Of a stretch of DNA of 64,000 nt, positions 36,060-47,990 are shown piece after piece. Below the pieces are notes generated by a model. The model was not told where the DNA came from. It saw nothing but the letters and a program-made list of their open reading frames with translations, and made no database searches. The translations under genes were made by a program, and so were the position numbers. Numbering within the stretch: the first letter of the stretch is position 1; the number at the start of each line of letters is the position of its first letter. Location: assembly GCF_001659605.2 (NCBI RefSeq), contig NC_035167.2, forward strand, positions 6,201,734 through 6,265,733. Direction: 5' to 3'. Source of the stretch: Manihot esculenta (taxonomy: Eukaryota > Streptophyta > Magnoliopsida > Malpighiales > Euphorbiaceae).

Positions 36060-37600
36060 TGCAATGATGGGCTGCCATGGGTCAATATTCAACTCCAGAT
36101 GATGAGCAGGAGACAGTAGTTTGTTTCTTTATCTTATAAAAGATGGGAGAGGGACCAAAAGAATGAAGTAATCAGTAAGAGAGACTTGCAATGGGACAAC
36201 CAGCCTAATTTGAGTCTCATTTGAGAAGCTGAAGATCACTTTTGGATGAAAGAAAAAAACCTTGACAGAAGCAGATTTTAGGTATTTCAAAACACAAAAA
36301 GCTACTGCCCAATAGCCATAATGAGGCTAGTGCATAAACGAAAAAGGATATGAACCAAGTACTATATTTAAGGTAAAGTGATTGTCAAGTAGATTAATCG
36401 CCTAACAAGACATCGATAGGCACTAGGATTATCAAGAAAAGCATTATCATCCAAGATGTGTTTATGATTCTGCTCCATAGGAAATGGTAAAACTACTAAG
36501 GAGACCTACTTCTCTCAAAATGTCTAATGCATATTTACATTGAGATAAAACTACGCCATCAGGAGTATATGCCACTTCTAAGCTGAGGAAATATTTAAGA
36601 GCACTAAGATATTTGATGTGAAACCAAGCATTGAGATAATCCTTAAGCGTTTGAGTATGCACACTATTGGTACTAGTAATAATGACATTGTCCACATACA
36701 CAAGCAATACAATGAATGAAGTACCTTTGCAATGAATGAAAAGTGAAGTATCTGTCTTTGATTAAATGAATCCATATTAAAGGATGGCATTAGAAAATTT
36801 AGCGAACCATTAACAAGATGCCTGCTTCAGCCCATAAATAGATTTGTGAAGACAACATACACACTTGTCATTTGAGGATAAATAACTAGAGAGTGGTTTC
36901 ATGTATACTTCATCGTTGAGGTCTTCATGCAAGAAAGCATTATGAATATCGAGCTAGTGTAATTCCCAGGATTTAGTAACAGCAATTGCCAATAAAGTTT
37001 GCACAGTGGTGAGTTTTTCCACCAGACTAAAAGTCTTGGTGTAGTTGTTAGTAATATGTCCTACAACCAATCTGTTAATTATAGCTTGATATTATTCTTC
37101 ATGTATTTTAAGCATTTAAATACAATTTTATAAAGCCAGTTATTTATCTTTAATGTTAATTTAATTGAACTTCGAATAAAAATAAAGTCCGTAAGACTAT
37201 ATTATTGTAAAAAAAGTAAATTATAATGTGGTTATAATTGTGAGATTCTTATTGTATTTAAGTAACGTCTCCAAATGTTCCTGTTGATGTTTTTATCATG
37301 ATTGGACAATGATTAGAGGAATTGAGACTAGTACATATTATATTCTTTCCTTTTTAGAGGAAGCAATTGATTTCATAGGATGAGATATATGAGATATTTA
37401 TAACTAAAATATAGGTGCTTATTTTATTAATAGGTGTATTGAAACCTCACTTGCACCCAATGGGTTTTGTTCCTTTAGGTGCATCAATCAAAGTCTATAT
37501 TTGGTTGGTGAACATGAAATCCATTTCAAATTTCATTGTTTCAAGCCAATTTGAAGAATCAATGTTAGACATTACTTCTCCATAGCTGTTAGGCTCATTA
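36060..37600 (-). pseudogene. copia RT and RNase H start remnant, split by a foreign segment
   Basis: Minus-strand translation gives the GTKPIGCK-type RT entry (about 37440-37600). A 360 bp stretch unlike pol follows (about 37072-37440). RT then resumes (LLAIAVTKSWELH, KSIYGLKQAS) and reaches its catalytic box, where YVDD is changed to YVDN (near 36700). An RNase H start with NPSAYRCLV is near 36440. The Asp-to-Asn change and many stops make it inactive. Confidence 0.8.
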
Positions 37601-37619
37601 GGTATGAGTAAAAATATTG

Positions 37620-38680
37620 TTATGAGTCTCCACAAGAAGGTCTAACCTTATTGGAGCATGACTTATCCTAACAGATCTTCGTGGTAGTGTTTTAACTTAT
37701 ATTTCCACAACAGACGTTACTGTCTCTAGTTCTGGTTCCATTTGAATGTATGTATATGGTTTTTGAACTTCTTTAAGTTATATTTGACTCCCACTGCTTC
37801 TTTCAAAAGAAATGTTTAATAAACACATTTTTCTTAATGGGATGATAGAAGTAATATCCAATAGTTTTTTTTGGATATCCTACAAACTTACATTTATCTG
37901 ACTTAGCTCTCAACTTATCAGATACCAGACGCTTCACATAAGCATCACATCTCCAAATCTTAATGTGTGATAATAGTAGCTTTTTATTAGTCTACATCTC
38001 ATATGGGTTTTATCAACAGATTTGGATGGAACTCTAGAAGGTATATCGCAGTTTATAAGGCATATCCCCGAAGGGATGGAGGTAAGTTTGCAAAATTCAT
38101 CGTGGACCGTACCATATATAATAATGTACGGTTTCTCCTTTCTGAAACTCCATTGTGTTGTGGTGTTCCAAGTGGAGTCCATTGTGAGAGAATCTCATTC
38201 TTTGTTAGATAATTACATAACTCTTGACTCAAATATTCACCACCTCGATCAGATCCAAGTGATTTAATACTTTTGTCCATATGTTTTTCAACTTCATATT
38301 TGAATTCTTTGAACTTTTCAAATGATTCAGATTTGTATTTCATTGAATACACATAATCATATCTAGTATAGTTATCAGTAAATGTAATGAAATATATGTA
38401 CCTATCTATGGCTTGGGTAGTCATTCATCCGCATACATCTGCATAAGAGCCAATGATTCTGTGATTGAACTTTTCAAATGATTCAGATTTGTATTTCATT
38501 GAATACACATAACCATATCTAGTATAGTTATCAGTAAATGTAATGAAATATGTGTACCTATCTATGGCTTGGGTAGTCATTCATCTGCATACATCTGTAT
38601 AAGAGCCAATGATTCTGTGACCGTTAGCTTTTGATTTAAAAAGTTTTTTGGTCATTTTACCCATGAAACAAGAATCACTA
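37620..38680 (-). pseudogene. copia integrase remnant with tandem duplication
   Basis: Minus-strand text includes the end of the GAG-pre-integrase region (GKMTKKLFKSKA), the integrase core (FITFTDNYTRYDYVYSMKYK, SDRGGEYLS, GVSERRNRTLL) and the C-terminal part (KSDKCKFVGYPKKTIGYYF). A 156 bp tandem duplication lies at 38309-38620. Confidence 0.85.
38309..38620. repeat. 156 bp tandem duplication within copia integrase
   Basis: Copies 38309-38464 and 38465-38620 differ at only a few bases. The unit is 52 codons, so it would keep the frame, but a stop separates the copies. Confidence 0.9.
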
Positions 38681-39329
38681 AGTTACATAAAGATGTTTTG
38701 AGATAATGGGTGCAATATTAATAAAAGGAGGCTAATGTAGTAAAGGAATGAGAATATTGGTGGGCACAGAAGGAGGCTTATATAGAGATAAAATTTTGCT
38801 ACAAAAAGGAAAAATGCCCTTATAGACACAACATCTCTAGAGGTAAAAACTTTATGCACGTAAATCATAGAGACCTTGTATGCTTTACAATGTAGAAACA
38901 AAAAAGAATGGAGTTAAAATTCCATGTTGCTGACAATATGATTGAAGATTATGATTATTTTAGGTCCCGTAAGGCACAATGACAAGGAACACAACACTTA
39001 TTAAAGAACTTTGATGAAAAAAAAAACCCAATTATTTAAGAAGGGAGAGCCTATCAAAAGACAAATATCCTAGGCGTGGATACTATAAAGTAATATTCAA
39101 ATTAGAGGTGATGTTGGTAGCTGCAACAAGAACTCTAGTTGCCCGAAATAATAAAGGTCATCTCATAATTCACTCCTGAATGCCATGTGCTGCGCATTGT
39201 TGGCTATTTTTGGTTTTGTTGAATTCTTTCCTTTGTCTCACCATTTTGGATAGCCATGGAGCTTAAAGCAAGGATCGATATTCAAGATTTGGGAAATTTT
39301 ATTTAAACCCATTAAAAATTGGTGCTCTT

Positions 39330-39720
39330 TCCTCTTTTTTCTCTTTTTGCAGCAAGTGCCTTTATGGAACCACAACTTCGTGGTGGGATATGTGAATAAG
39401 TGCTGAGTTCATCCCAAATGCTCTTTAACTTGGTGCAGTAGGTAGAAACACTCATGCCTTGCTACAGCACATTACCTTGTGAGAATTGTTCCTGCAAATC
39501 TTTCATAATTCTTTTGCAGTCATAAAAAAATGTACACTGCCATGCAGCGCAGGATGTAGAGAATTAAAGATCCAAGAGAGAACCATTGAGTTGCATTTGA
39601 TTCATGCTGGCTCTTCCTTCAACTAGTTGATGGACGAGGGATGGATCCATCTACAAAATCAAATTTGGTTTTGGCTCTTTCTTCGTCCCAACTGAATGAC
39701 ATTCTTATATATACGCAGAG
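39330..39720 (-). pseudogene. copia gag remnant
   Basis: Minus-strand translation gives QGMSVSTYCTKLKSIWDELS near 39440 and an upstream VDGSIPRPS...QHESNATQWF stretch near 39640. Both belong to the copia gag (UBN2-type) domain in the correct order. Frameshifts break it. Confidence 0.7.
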
Positions 39721-39829
39721 GTTTAAATTTAAGAAGTTATTATAGAATACAAATCAATAAAAATCAAACAAGACTGATTTTACGATCGACTCACCTAAAC
39801 ACAACATTAATTATATGTTAATTTTGTAG

Positions 39830-40380
39830 GGATTTACCGTGTTGGATCGGTAGTATTCAGTTTAAATAAAAAAATGGATAAAGTTATATATAATATTAAA
39901 AATTTAAAATTATAAAAATATATTTAATTATTAAAATATATTTATATATTTTTTAAATACATAAATTTAAATGATAGGATATGTTCATATTGAGTATATG
40001 CATATGACTAACATATTATTTATAATCTAAATATATATCATGCAACTCATGGATTATTATACAATTAATAAAAATTGATAATATGATTTTATTATAATAT
40101 TAAGAATATAAAATTTTTAATATATATAATATAGATTATATATTACAATAGTTTAATTATAGAAAATAGTAAAATTCATAAATATGCTGAATTATAATTT
40201 AATTGTTTTTTTTTTTTTGAATCATATAATTTAATTGTTATCATCGCTCATTTCATAATATTCATATTTTTTTGTTAAAATAATATTTTAAATAAAAAAT
40301 AAAATCTCATCATTATGCAATCAAACCAAGGACAAAGTTTAAAAAGGAAGGAAAATTAAAATAAATTATTAAATAAATCC
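39830..40380. other. intergenic, AT-rich
   Basis: No gene or named repeat visible; it ends where the promoter region of the next gene begins. Confidence 0.5.
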
Positions 40381-40388
40381 CGTTTATC

Positions 40389-40567
40389 AACGGTCGTATC
40401 GTCACTGTTTCTCTCTCTCTCTGCCAAATCTTAAACAACCAAGCGCACATAATCTAACGGCTCCTGCACTTCTTCACTATTCAAATCCTCTTCCTTCAAC
40501 GGTCCAAAACCCACCACAACTAATGAAATCCCCGCAGGGCCGCAATTCATTTCCAAAACTAGCCGTT
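40389..40567 (+). promoter_or_regulatory. cluster of four AACGG (MSA-like) motifs
   Basis: AACGG cores lie at 40389-40393, 40456-40460 and 40498-40502, and inverted (CCGTT) at 40563-40567. The second, TCTAACGGCTC, fits the mitosis-specific activator consensus TCYAACGGYYA at 10 of 11 places. The inverted one, GGTAACGGCTA, fits at 9. The cluster ends about 155 bp before the start codon. In plants such sites bind MYB3R factors and drive G2/M expression. Confidence 0.6.
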
Positions 40568-40722
40568 ACCATTTCCAGTTCTTTCTCTAAACAGTCCTCT
40601 ATCTCCTTCCTAATAAAATCTTCCCAGATTCTGCCATTTCATCACCTTACCATTTAAAGTCTTCATTGTTTAATTCTTTAAACAATTATCATCTTCATAC
40701 TAATAAACAAAATCCATTATCC

Positions 40723-43700
40723 ATGGCTGAACCTCCGAGCAAAAACCCCACTTCTTTCTCTCAAATACCTAGTAGGCCTTCTAATCCAAGAAACACAGAG
40801 GTTAACAACCCAATTAGGAGGAGTTCTTGCGGAAGCACATTTACGAAGCCTTCTATTATTACGAGTCAAAGGCCCGGCTTTATCCCAAATACTCCTGCTA
40901 ATAGTCCGGCAGGTTTGTTTCTTTTCTTTCTTTTTTGTTCTTTTCTGTTTGGTTGATGAGAAATTGGAAGAAATTACGGGATGGAGAGAAAAACTTAATG
41001 GGTATTCGTTTTTAGGTTTCATAGGAAGTAATAATTCCAGTTAACTAGAAACTTTAGCATGTGGGTTTCATCTAATTATCCTTTTGATTTTTGTGGGGAC
41101 ATGTGTCTTGGCATGGGTTTATTCATTTTTCTGCCGGGAGAAGTCTTATCGTTTCGACTTTTTTGGGAAAATCGGTTTTCGGGTATCCAGGCAAGGTTTA
41201 TGCCAGGATCAGTATGGGTGCTCTTGGATTTCCTGTTTGGGTTCATCATATGGGAAAGGATAGGAAAATTGATGCATATTTATTATTTGTCGGTTTTCTA
41301 TTTCGTGCAAAACAACATCCTGAGAGTGGATCTTCATTTTCTTGGGAAAATTTTATCAGCAAATATTTTATTTTGAAACAAACGGCAACTCAGAAAGAAA
41401 AGACTAGGTATGTTTGGACTTGAGCTTGTCTAGTATATAAGTTTGACATAGTTTTGTAAAATTTTCACTTTTCCATAGCAATCAAATAGCGTAGCCTAGT
41501 TTGGCTTCCTGGTTCTGATTAGTATTGCTCTTATTTTGTTGAGTGACAGATCATCTGCGAAGAAGCTCTATTTTTAAAGAAAATGTAGTTGTCTCATTGC
41601 ATGATTCTGAGGACAAAGAAAACAGTAAAGATCAAGATTTGAAGCAGGCCATAGCTCGATCACCAGCTTCTACAAAGGGTACAAAGAACTTCATGTCACC
41701 AACAATCTCTGCAACCTCAAAAATCAATGCATCCCCAAGAAAGAAAATACTAACTGAGAGGAATGAGCCAACTTGTACTTCTGTTTCATTCACTGATTGT
41801 AAAAACCTTCAGAAGGAAGATTCGGATTGGAAGCCTGAAAAGGGTTTGAATCAGAAGAAGGGCCCATTTGATCCAACAATCACTTATTTGGGGGATAAGG
41901 ACACCTCACAAAGCAATGAAGATTTTGATTCTTTGGTACATTCAAGTATAAAAGTTGATTGGGAATTGCCAGAAAGTGCAACTTTGGAAAAGGGTTGGAA
42001 GAAGGAGGTGGTGTCACTTGTCCCAACAATTACTTATTTGGATGACAAAGACAACTTAACAAAAAGCGAGGATTTTGATTCTGTGGTACGTTCAAGTACT
42101 ACAGATGACTGGGACTTGTTATCAGAAAGTGCAAATCTAGAAAAGGGTTGTGTTAACCTTGATCCAAGTTTTAAGATTAGTCCAAGGGCTTCTTGTTCTT
42201 TGGCACCTCTTGATGCGGATCCATCAATGCCTCCATATGATCCCAAAACCAATTACCTCTCGCCCAGGCCTCGGTTTCTTCATTATAAGCCTAACCCAAG
42301 AGTCCAAATGTATCTTAACAGAGAAAGAGATAGCAATCAGCTTGAGGAGAGTTCTGCCTCTGAAACTTCAGATACTGATGTTACTGAAGAAGAAACCCTG
42401 TCTGATGATTCACAGAAAGAATCTGAAGATGCTTTGTCAGGTGATGTGATGTACAAAGAAGAAGAAGAAGAGCTGCTTGTGTCTGTACCAAATCCATTGA
42501 GTGCATCTGAGGGGGCCGCTGAAGCAAAAAGGTTCCTTAAGCCAAATTTCTTTACAAAAACAAAGTTCAATGCTTTGCTTTTAATCCTGGCTATTGCTTG
42601 CTTATGGGCCTCGGTCACTAATTCACCAGTTATGGATCCACCTGTGCTCAATAATTTAAGCTTCCCTAATCCATATGTGCCACCTGAAATCTCAAAGTTC
42701 ATCAGAACCAATTTGGAAGGTCTAGCTCATAAGTTTCAGCAATGGATATATGATTCTCTCTCTTATTTTCATAATCTGATCGTCAACTTCAAAGAATGGC
42801 TCAATCCTGGTCCATTACAGTTTGCCAACTTGACCACTTTGCTAGAGGATGGTTCAGCTGATAATCACATTTTAGGGGATCACAGTCCTTTTGGTGCAGC
42901 AGTGAAGTACGAAAGAAATGAGTTAAGGCTGACAAGGGAGGGAGAGATTGATATTAAATGGTTGGAGGAAAAGGAGGATCAACTAATTGAAGATGATGAG
43001 AAGGAAACTGATGAAAATATTGAAGAAGCTGTAGAAGAAGAAAAGAATGACCAAGAATATGAAGATAAAGAAGTGATCGCAGCACATGACATCCCTGACA
43101 ATGTTGAGGTTCCAGGGAACGATATTGTTCTGGAATCTGAAGGAATAAATATGACTCTGCAGGCTGAGGTGATTGAACCTGATAGTACACCTACAGAGGT
43201 GACTCAAAAAAGTGGCAGCATTGGTGAGCTGCAAAGTAACACAGATAAAAACCTGCTAGTTCCAATCCCACAGGCTGCTGAAATTCAAACAGAAGACTCT
43301 TTTTGCATACAACCTCCAGCCGAAAATGACAAGAGTTCAGCTGCAACTGACTTCTCCATTGCAGGAAATATACCTGAAAGCTTAGATTCAAATTCTGGAA
43401 AGAAGAATCCAGAGAGTTCAGAATCAGTGGACTTGGAAATTCATAGAAGTAAGAACCTCTTTTCATCTCAGATAGTGATGGGAATTTCCTTGCTTGTTTT
43501 GGGTCTACTCGCTGTTTTTGCTTTCATTCATACGAATAATAAAGCATCCACAAAACCAAATGTTGCAATTGCAATGGATCAAGCGCCACTGACCAAGAAA
43601 CTGGATTACAGTCCCCTGACAGATGTTGAAACAGTTGGAGAGTCATATCCATCAGAAATGAGCAGTTTCGAGCATGGCTCCTCTTATAGAAAGGAAGGAA

Positions 43701-44072
43701 ATAAAGGGACAAGAGAAGCTCAGGGCCAGGGAAGGAAGCCTCGAAGGAACTCCAGGAGAGAATCTCTAGCGTCATCTGACTACTCTACAGAGTCACAGTC
43801 TTATGGAAGTTTTACCACATATGAGAAAATTCTCAGCAAAAACGTAAGTATCTATACATTTATTATTAAGGCAAATGTCTGCAATTATAACAAAAATCAC
43901 ATCGATACCACATTAATAAGAAATAACCATATTTTCTTTCAAATTTATATATTTCTTTTTTTTCTTCTTTTACTGATTTCTTGTTTTGGTTATCAAGGGA
44001 AATGGAGAAGAAGAGTTGTTTACTCCAGTTAGGCGCTCAAGCAGAATCAGAAACCATGTCACTTCTTCATGA
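40723..44072 (+). CDS. uncharacterised plant protein with two membrane segments (852 aa)
   Basis: Three exons, 40723-40912, 41550-43843 and 43998-44072, join in frame (2559 bp) through GT-AG introns. The start is the ATG in CCATGGCTGAACC, a good plant context. The N-terminal half is Ser/Pro-rich and basic (SSCGSTFTKPS, SPRKKILTER). Residues about 171-262 hold two copies of a 45-residue unit. A first hydrophobic segment lies at about 401-419 (FNALLLILAIACLWASV), an acidic Glu/Asp-rich stretch at about 542-580, and a second hydrophobic segment at about 704-724 (MGISLLVLGLLAVFAFIH). The end is TPVRRSSRIRNHVTSS. I do not recognise a catalytic domain. The layout suggests an endomembrane or nuclear-envelope protein with both tails rich in possible phosphosites. 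Function is unknown to me; the gene appears intact. Confidence 0.85.
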
Positions 44073-45401
44073 CACAAATGGATAAGTTCTTTTGAGTGAT
44101 GCTATGTACCATATTGTGCAGTTTTAAATTGCTTTCTAATACAGAAGATTGCTTTGAACTAATTTTATAGGCATCTAACTATTGTGCCTTTCTCTGTACC
44201 TTGCATTCTTTTTCATGGAATTGCTTCACAGTGTGAAGTTCCAGTATGAATTCAGAGTTTGTAGCTTTTCTTTTCTTATTCAAACCAAAATAATAGTAAT
44301 TTTCATTAGTATATAAAATGTAGTCTAATGATAATCTTGCAAGAGAGTCTAACACATGTTAAAAAAACTAAAATTATTCCTGCATACTGAATTAAAAAAT
44401 GGATTATGCCAATGATTGCTGCATTCGCTGATATATCATTTTGTTTCAAACAACTGAGCTTTCTACTGATAAAGGACTTGAGTTGTCAGTTTTCTATTCC
44501 TAACCAATTTTTTCATTTCCTGAAAACCAGTACAGCTTAAAGGCTGCATATGGACTAGATGACATGACTACTGTTCCAGAGATAGAAACTGACCATGTTT
44601 AGGACCTTGAAGTAGTGATTCCTGCTTCCAAATCTCGTTCTCTTAACAGTTTTTGATGTTGCTCTTTTCTCTTCTTATCCACTGTTTTTCAAGGTGTTCA
44701 TCTTGGCAATTGAATATTCCTACTGGTATAGCCTATTGATCTATTTTTATTTGGCATCTATACGCCTAGTAGAACAATTATTTGAAAATTGTTGGTCTAA
44801 AGGTCAAAGAGGGACTTGATTACCCGAGGGCTTTTGACAAGTTGATTATGGCTACTGACTTCATCCTTTTCTTTCTAAACCATTTAGAGAGGAAGTATTT
44901 AAGAGAAGAAAAAAAAGGGAAGAATGATACTTGTGGAGTTATTCTGCATTTCACTAAAACCTTTAACTCATAGTTTGATTGTTTTTAAACTAATTTTGTC
45001 TGATGCAAGGGTTGAAGGATTATTTTTGCAGTTCTTTTTGACTAGCAATATATGGTGAAGCTGCCTAAGTACTAAAACTCACTTGACAAGCATTTAACTC
45101 ATCCTGTTTTCTATTGATCTTTGGAAATGGATTACAAGCATATATGATGGGAGAGCTTCATTCAAGAATATTAGAGACAGAGAGAAGCCTGATAGAATTG
45201 TTGGCGAACTTCTGCAACCTGGGGCTATCTGAAATTGACAGAGTTGTATGTCGAGGATAAGCAAGTAAGCAGAGTTCTCTGGTACTCTTCTTAACAATCT
45301 TTTATCTATCTTTTCTTGCATGAGTAGCCATTTATGTGAACTGTATGCAGAGAGTGTTGAAGAGATTGAGGTTGTTTTGCAAATGTGGCTTCCAAAATGG
45401 A
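44073..45401 (+). other. 3' flank and intergenic DNA
   Basis: The stretch holds the 3' UTR of the preceding gene (to about 44280) and then unannotated sequence. Short exon-like stretches near 44531-44610 and 45130-45240 have open frames, but I cannot connect them to a gene. Confidence 0.4.
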
Positions 45402-45994
45402 TGTAACGCTACCGCTATTGGCGCTAGGGTTCAGATCGACTTAAAGTTGCCGAAACCTGTAGCAAGTCTACTACATATTCTGTTACAGCTAATATAATCT
45501 CACACGAACAATAAAAACAAAATCATTACATGAACCAAGACTCGACTTGTGCATGCATCATATCTAAGAACATAAAACCCATATTAGAACTCTCATCAAA
45601 TGCTCCATTACGGTTAACATGCCTCAAACTTGGTTCAAACATAACTAACATATACTTAAAAACTTTTACATAAAAAGGATCATATGAAGCTTACTATAAG
45701 GAAACACTAGGGCAAAACACAATTATAATCCACAATTTAATACATGTCCATAGTTGTATTACAACAGACTATACCAGTAGTTCAACTAACTTTTTGAGTT
45801 AACTCTGATCCTGCAAACCTGAGATTAGGGAAAGGGATAAACTACAAGTGTCTAATGGGCAGAACATAAAAAAACAGTTCAATAAAACATATGATCATAT
45901 GAATGTGTTACAATACAAGCAATTGACATCAAGATGGACTTGTCACCAGTAACCTTTGACAGATTCCAACTTGTCACCAGTAACCCTTGATAGA

Positions 45995-46200
45995 TTTCAA
46001 TAGTGCCCGGTCCACGACGGGTGCTTCTCAAGACTTTCTTTTAAACATAACATAATATATCCATAGTGCTAGTGGGTCCATGACGGGAGTCTCAGGACTT
46101 CCTCTTAAACATAACATAACATATCCATAGTGCCAGGGGCGTAGATGGTCTAGTCTTGGACGTTGCTAGGGGCGTAGAATGGGTCTCGGCTTGGACTTTC
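45995..46200 (-). repeat. tandem cassette in the gypsy C LTR, about 4 copies
   Basis: Diverged units built on GTGCC(A/C)GG...ACG(A/T)...GGACTT(T/C)C repeat at about 46003, 46068, 46130 and 46173, at the LTR place where the other copies have different cassettes. Confidence 0.65.
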
Positions 46201-46789
46201 ATATCCATCATAACATACTCGAGGACTTCCAATATCTATCCACAACAACAATAAATTGTGCAATGCATCATATTCGTGAATTCTAATGCAAGACAACCTA
46301 ATTACATATACATGGCATTCGTTCTACTCACTTCTGGCTAACGCATGCCTAATACTGAAGCAGTTATCTCACTGTAAGCCTCTACGGTCTCCCAAGTTCG
46401 ATCCTACACGGACGGACTAATGAGGGACCAAACATAACTTTTACAACGCTTAAAACAACCCCCTAAGAAACTCCTATAAACATACAAGAACACACGTAGG
46501 AAACGAGCTGGGAAAGGCTGGGCAGAGGACTTTCAGCTGCAGGTTCGACGGCCGAAGGTTTCTCACAGATTCGAAGGTCAAAACCTTCGGGGCAGATTCG
46601 GCAGCCTAAAAAAAAACCGTCTCCACAGACAGGTTCGGCGGCCGAACCTAGGTTCTCCAGCAAGGTAGAACTCGATTCTGCCCTAAACATGCAACCCCAA
46701 AACGATTTCCAAACATATATGCATAAGCTTAAAACAACCATACTCATTCAAACTTTTCAACTTAAAATAACCAACTTGCATGCATTGAT

Positions 46790-47511
46790 AACCCTTTAAA
46801 CACCTATAAAGTTTGTTGAAAACTTTCAGAAAACTAAAGAAAGGATTGAACTTACCTTCTGAAGAATATGAAGATGATAGCAAGCAATGGGAGGATTTAG
46901 GAGATGGAGAGATGAGCTCGTCCTAAGAGCTAGAACTCAAGTCTTCAAAATAAAAATAAGAATTCATGAATTCTCTAAGAGATTTGAAAAAGTCTCAGTA
47001 AGAACATCGAAGAATCGCAGGCCTACCTCTGCCCGGAAGAAGAGAGAAGAGTTTCTCCCAAAATATCGGGCTAAGACCCTTTTATATAGCTGGGTATAGC
47101 TGGGTCTGCCAGCTAATGTTCGTCGGCCGAAGACACATAAAACCATTTAACAACCTTAAAACACCTATAAAGTTTGTTGAAAACTTTCAGAAAACTGAAG
47201 AGAGTAAGGATTGAACTTACCTCCTGAAGAATATGAAGATGACAGCAAGCAATGAGAGGATATAGGAGATGGAGAGATGAGCTCCGAGGGTCCTAAGAGC
47301 TAGAACTCAAGTCTTCAAAATAAAAATAAAAATTCATGAATTCTCTAAGAGATTTGAAGAAATCTCAGTAAGAACATCAAAGAATCGTAGGCCTACCTCT
47401 GCCCGGAAGAAGAGAGAAGAGTTTCTCCCAAAATATCGGGTTGAGACCCTTTTATAAAGCTGGGTCTGCCAGCTAATGTTCGGCAGCCGAAGACACATAA
47501 AACCATTTAAC
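46790..47511 (-). repeat. 360 bp tandem duplication inside the gypsy C LTR
   Basis: Units 46790-47151 and 47152-47511 both run from AACC(C)TT(T)AAA-CACCTATAAAG to GACACATAAAACCATTTAAC. They differ by substitutions and small indels, so the duplication is not recent. Each holds a TATA-like segment (CTTTTATA) and a palindrome half-site, so the promoter is doubled. Confidence 0.85.
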
Positions 47512-47990
47512 ATTTTACTTTAAGCATCGACTCTCGGGTGCACTCTTTTATACTGTGGTGATTCCATAAAACTTTCACCATTGCGATTTCCTTGTTCCTC
47601 AACTTTCTAATCTGCGTGTCTACGATTTGTACTTGCTGCTCAACATAGATGAGATTTCCTAGGATCTCCATATCAAGTTCACTAATAATCTTACTCGGAT
47701 CTGACACAAATTTCCATAACATAAAAACATAGAAAATCATATGGATTCTCTCCATGAAAGCATGTAAATCTAACTTATAAGATACATTTCTAATCTTTTG
47801 TAAGATTTCGAATGTACCTTGGAGCTAGTTTACCTTTCTTTCCAAAATGAATCACCCCCTTCATAAGAGACACCTTAAGCAATACCATATTTCATTACTA
47901 AAAGACAACTTACTTTCTACGGATGTCTGAATAGCTCTTCTGCCTACTCACAGTTGTTCTGATTTTTTCCCTGATGATTACGGCGATTGC
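47512..47990 (-). pseudogene. gypsy C pol C-terminus remnant
   Basis: Minus-strand translation gives ERIHMIFYVFMLWKFVSDPS and VDTQIRKLRNKEIAMVKVLW, matching the chromodomain-like end of gypsy A pol. It lacks the normal C-terminus and has frameshifts upstream. Confidence 0.8.

Larger units (their letters stand above)
35870..39800 (-). mobile_element. degenerate full-length copia element
   Basis: Minus-strand order from right to left is gag, integrase, RT, start of RNase H, then an LTR-like end. The ends share diverged text (TTATTATAGAATACAAATCAATA at about 39740 and TATTATAAGATATAAATCAATA at about 35905), as expected of two LTRs. Every domain has stops or gaps. Exact ends cannot be fixed. Confidence 0.7.
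45402..47990 (-). mobile_element. gypsy fragment: LTR and pol 3' end, 'gypsy C'
   Basis: In minus orientation the LTR end (TAGCGTTACA in reverse) is at 45402. The LTR continues with cassette repeats (45995-46200), palindrome variants (46530-46650), and a 360 bp tandem duplication (46790-47511). It then meets pol C-terminal sequence at about 47512. The LTR's first part, the polypurine tract and the pol stop are missing at that junction. The sequence is a diverged relative of gypsy A/B. Confidence 0.8.

Noticed and set aside
40666..40722. In-frame extension of the 852-residue protein upstream of the ATG at 40723
   Set aside because: It has no ATG, only a TTG, which plants rarely use; 40723 has a good context.
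44531..45360. Exon-like stretches downstream of the 852-residue protein gene
   Set aside because: Short open frames without a recognisable domain, and no coherent splice chain.
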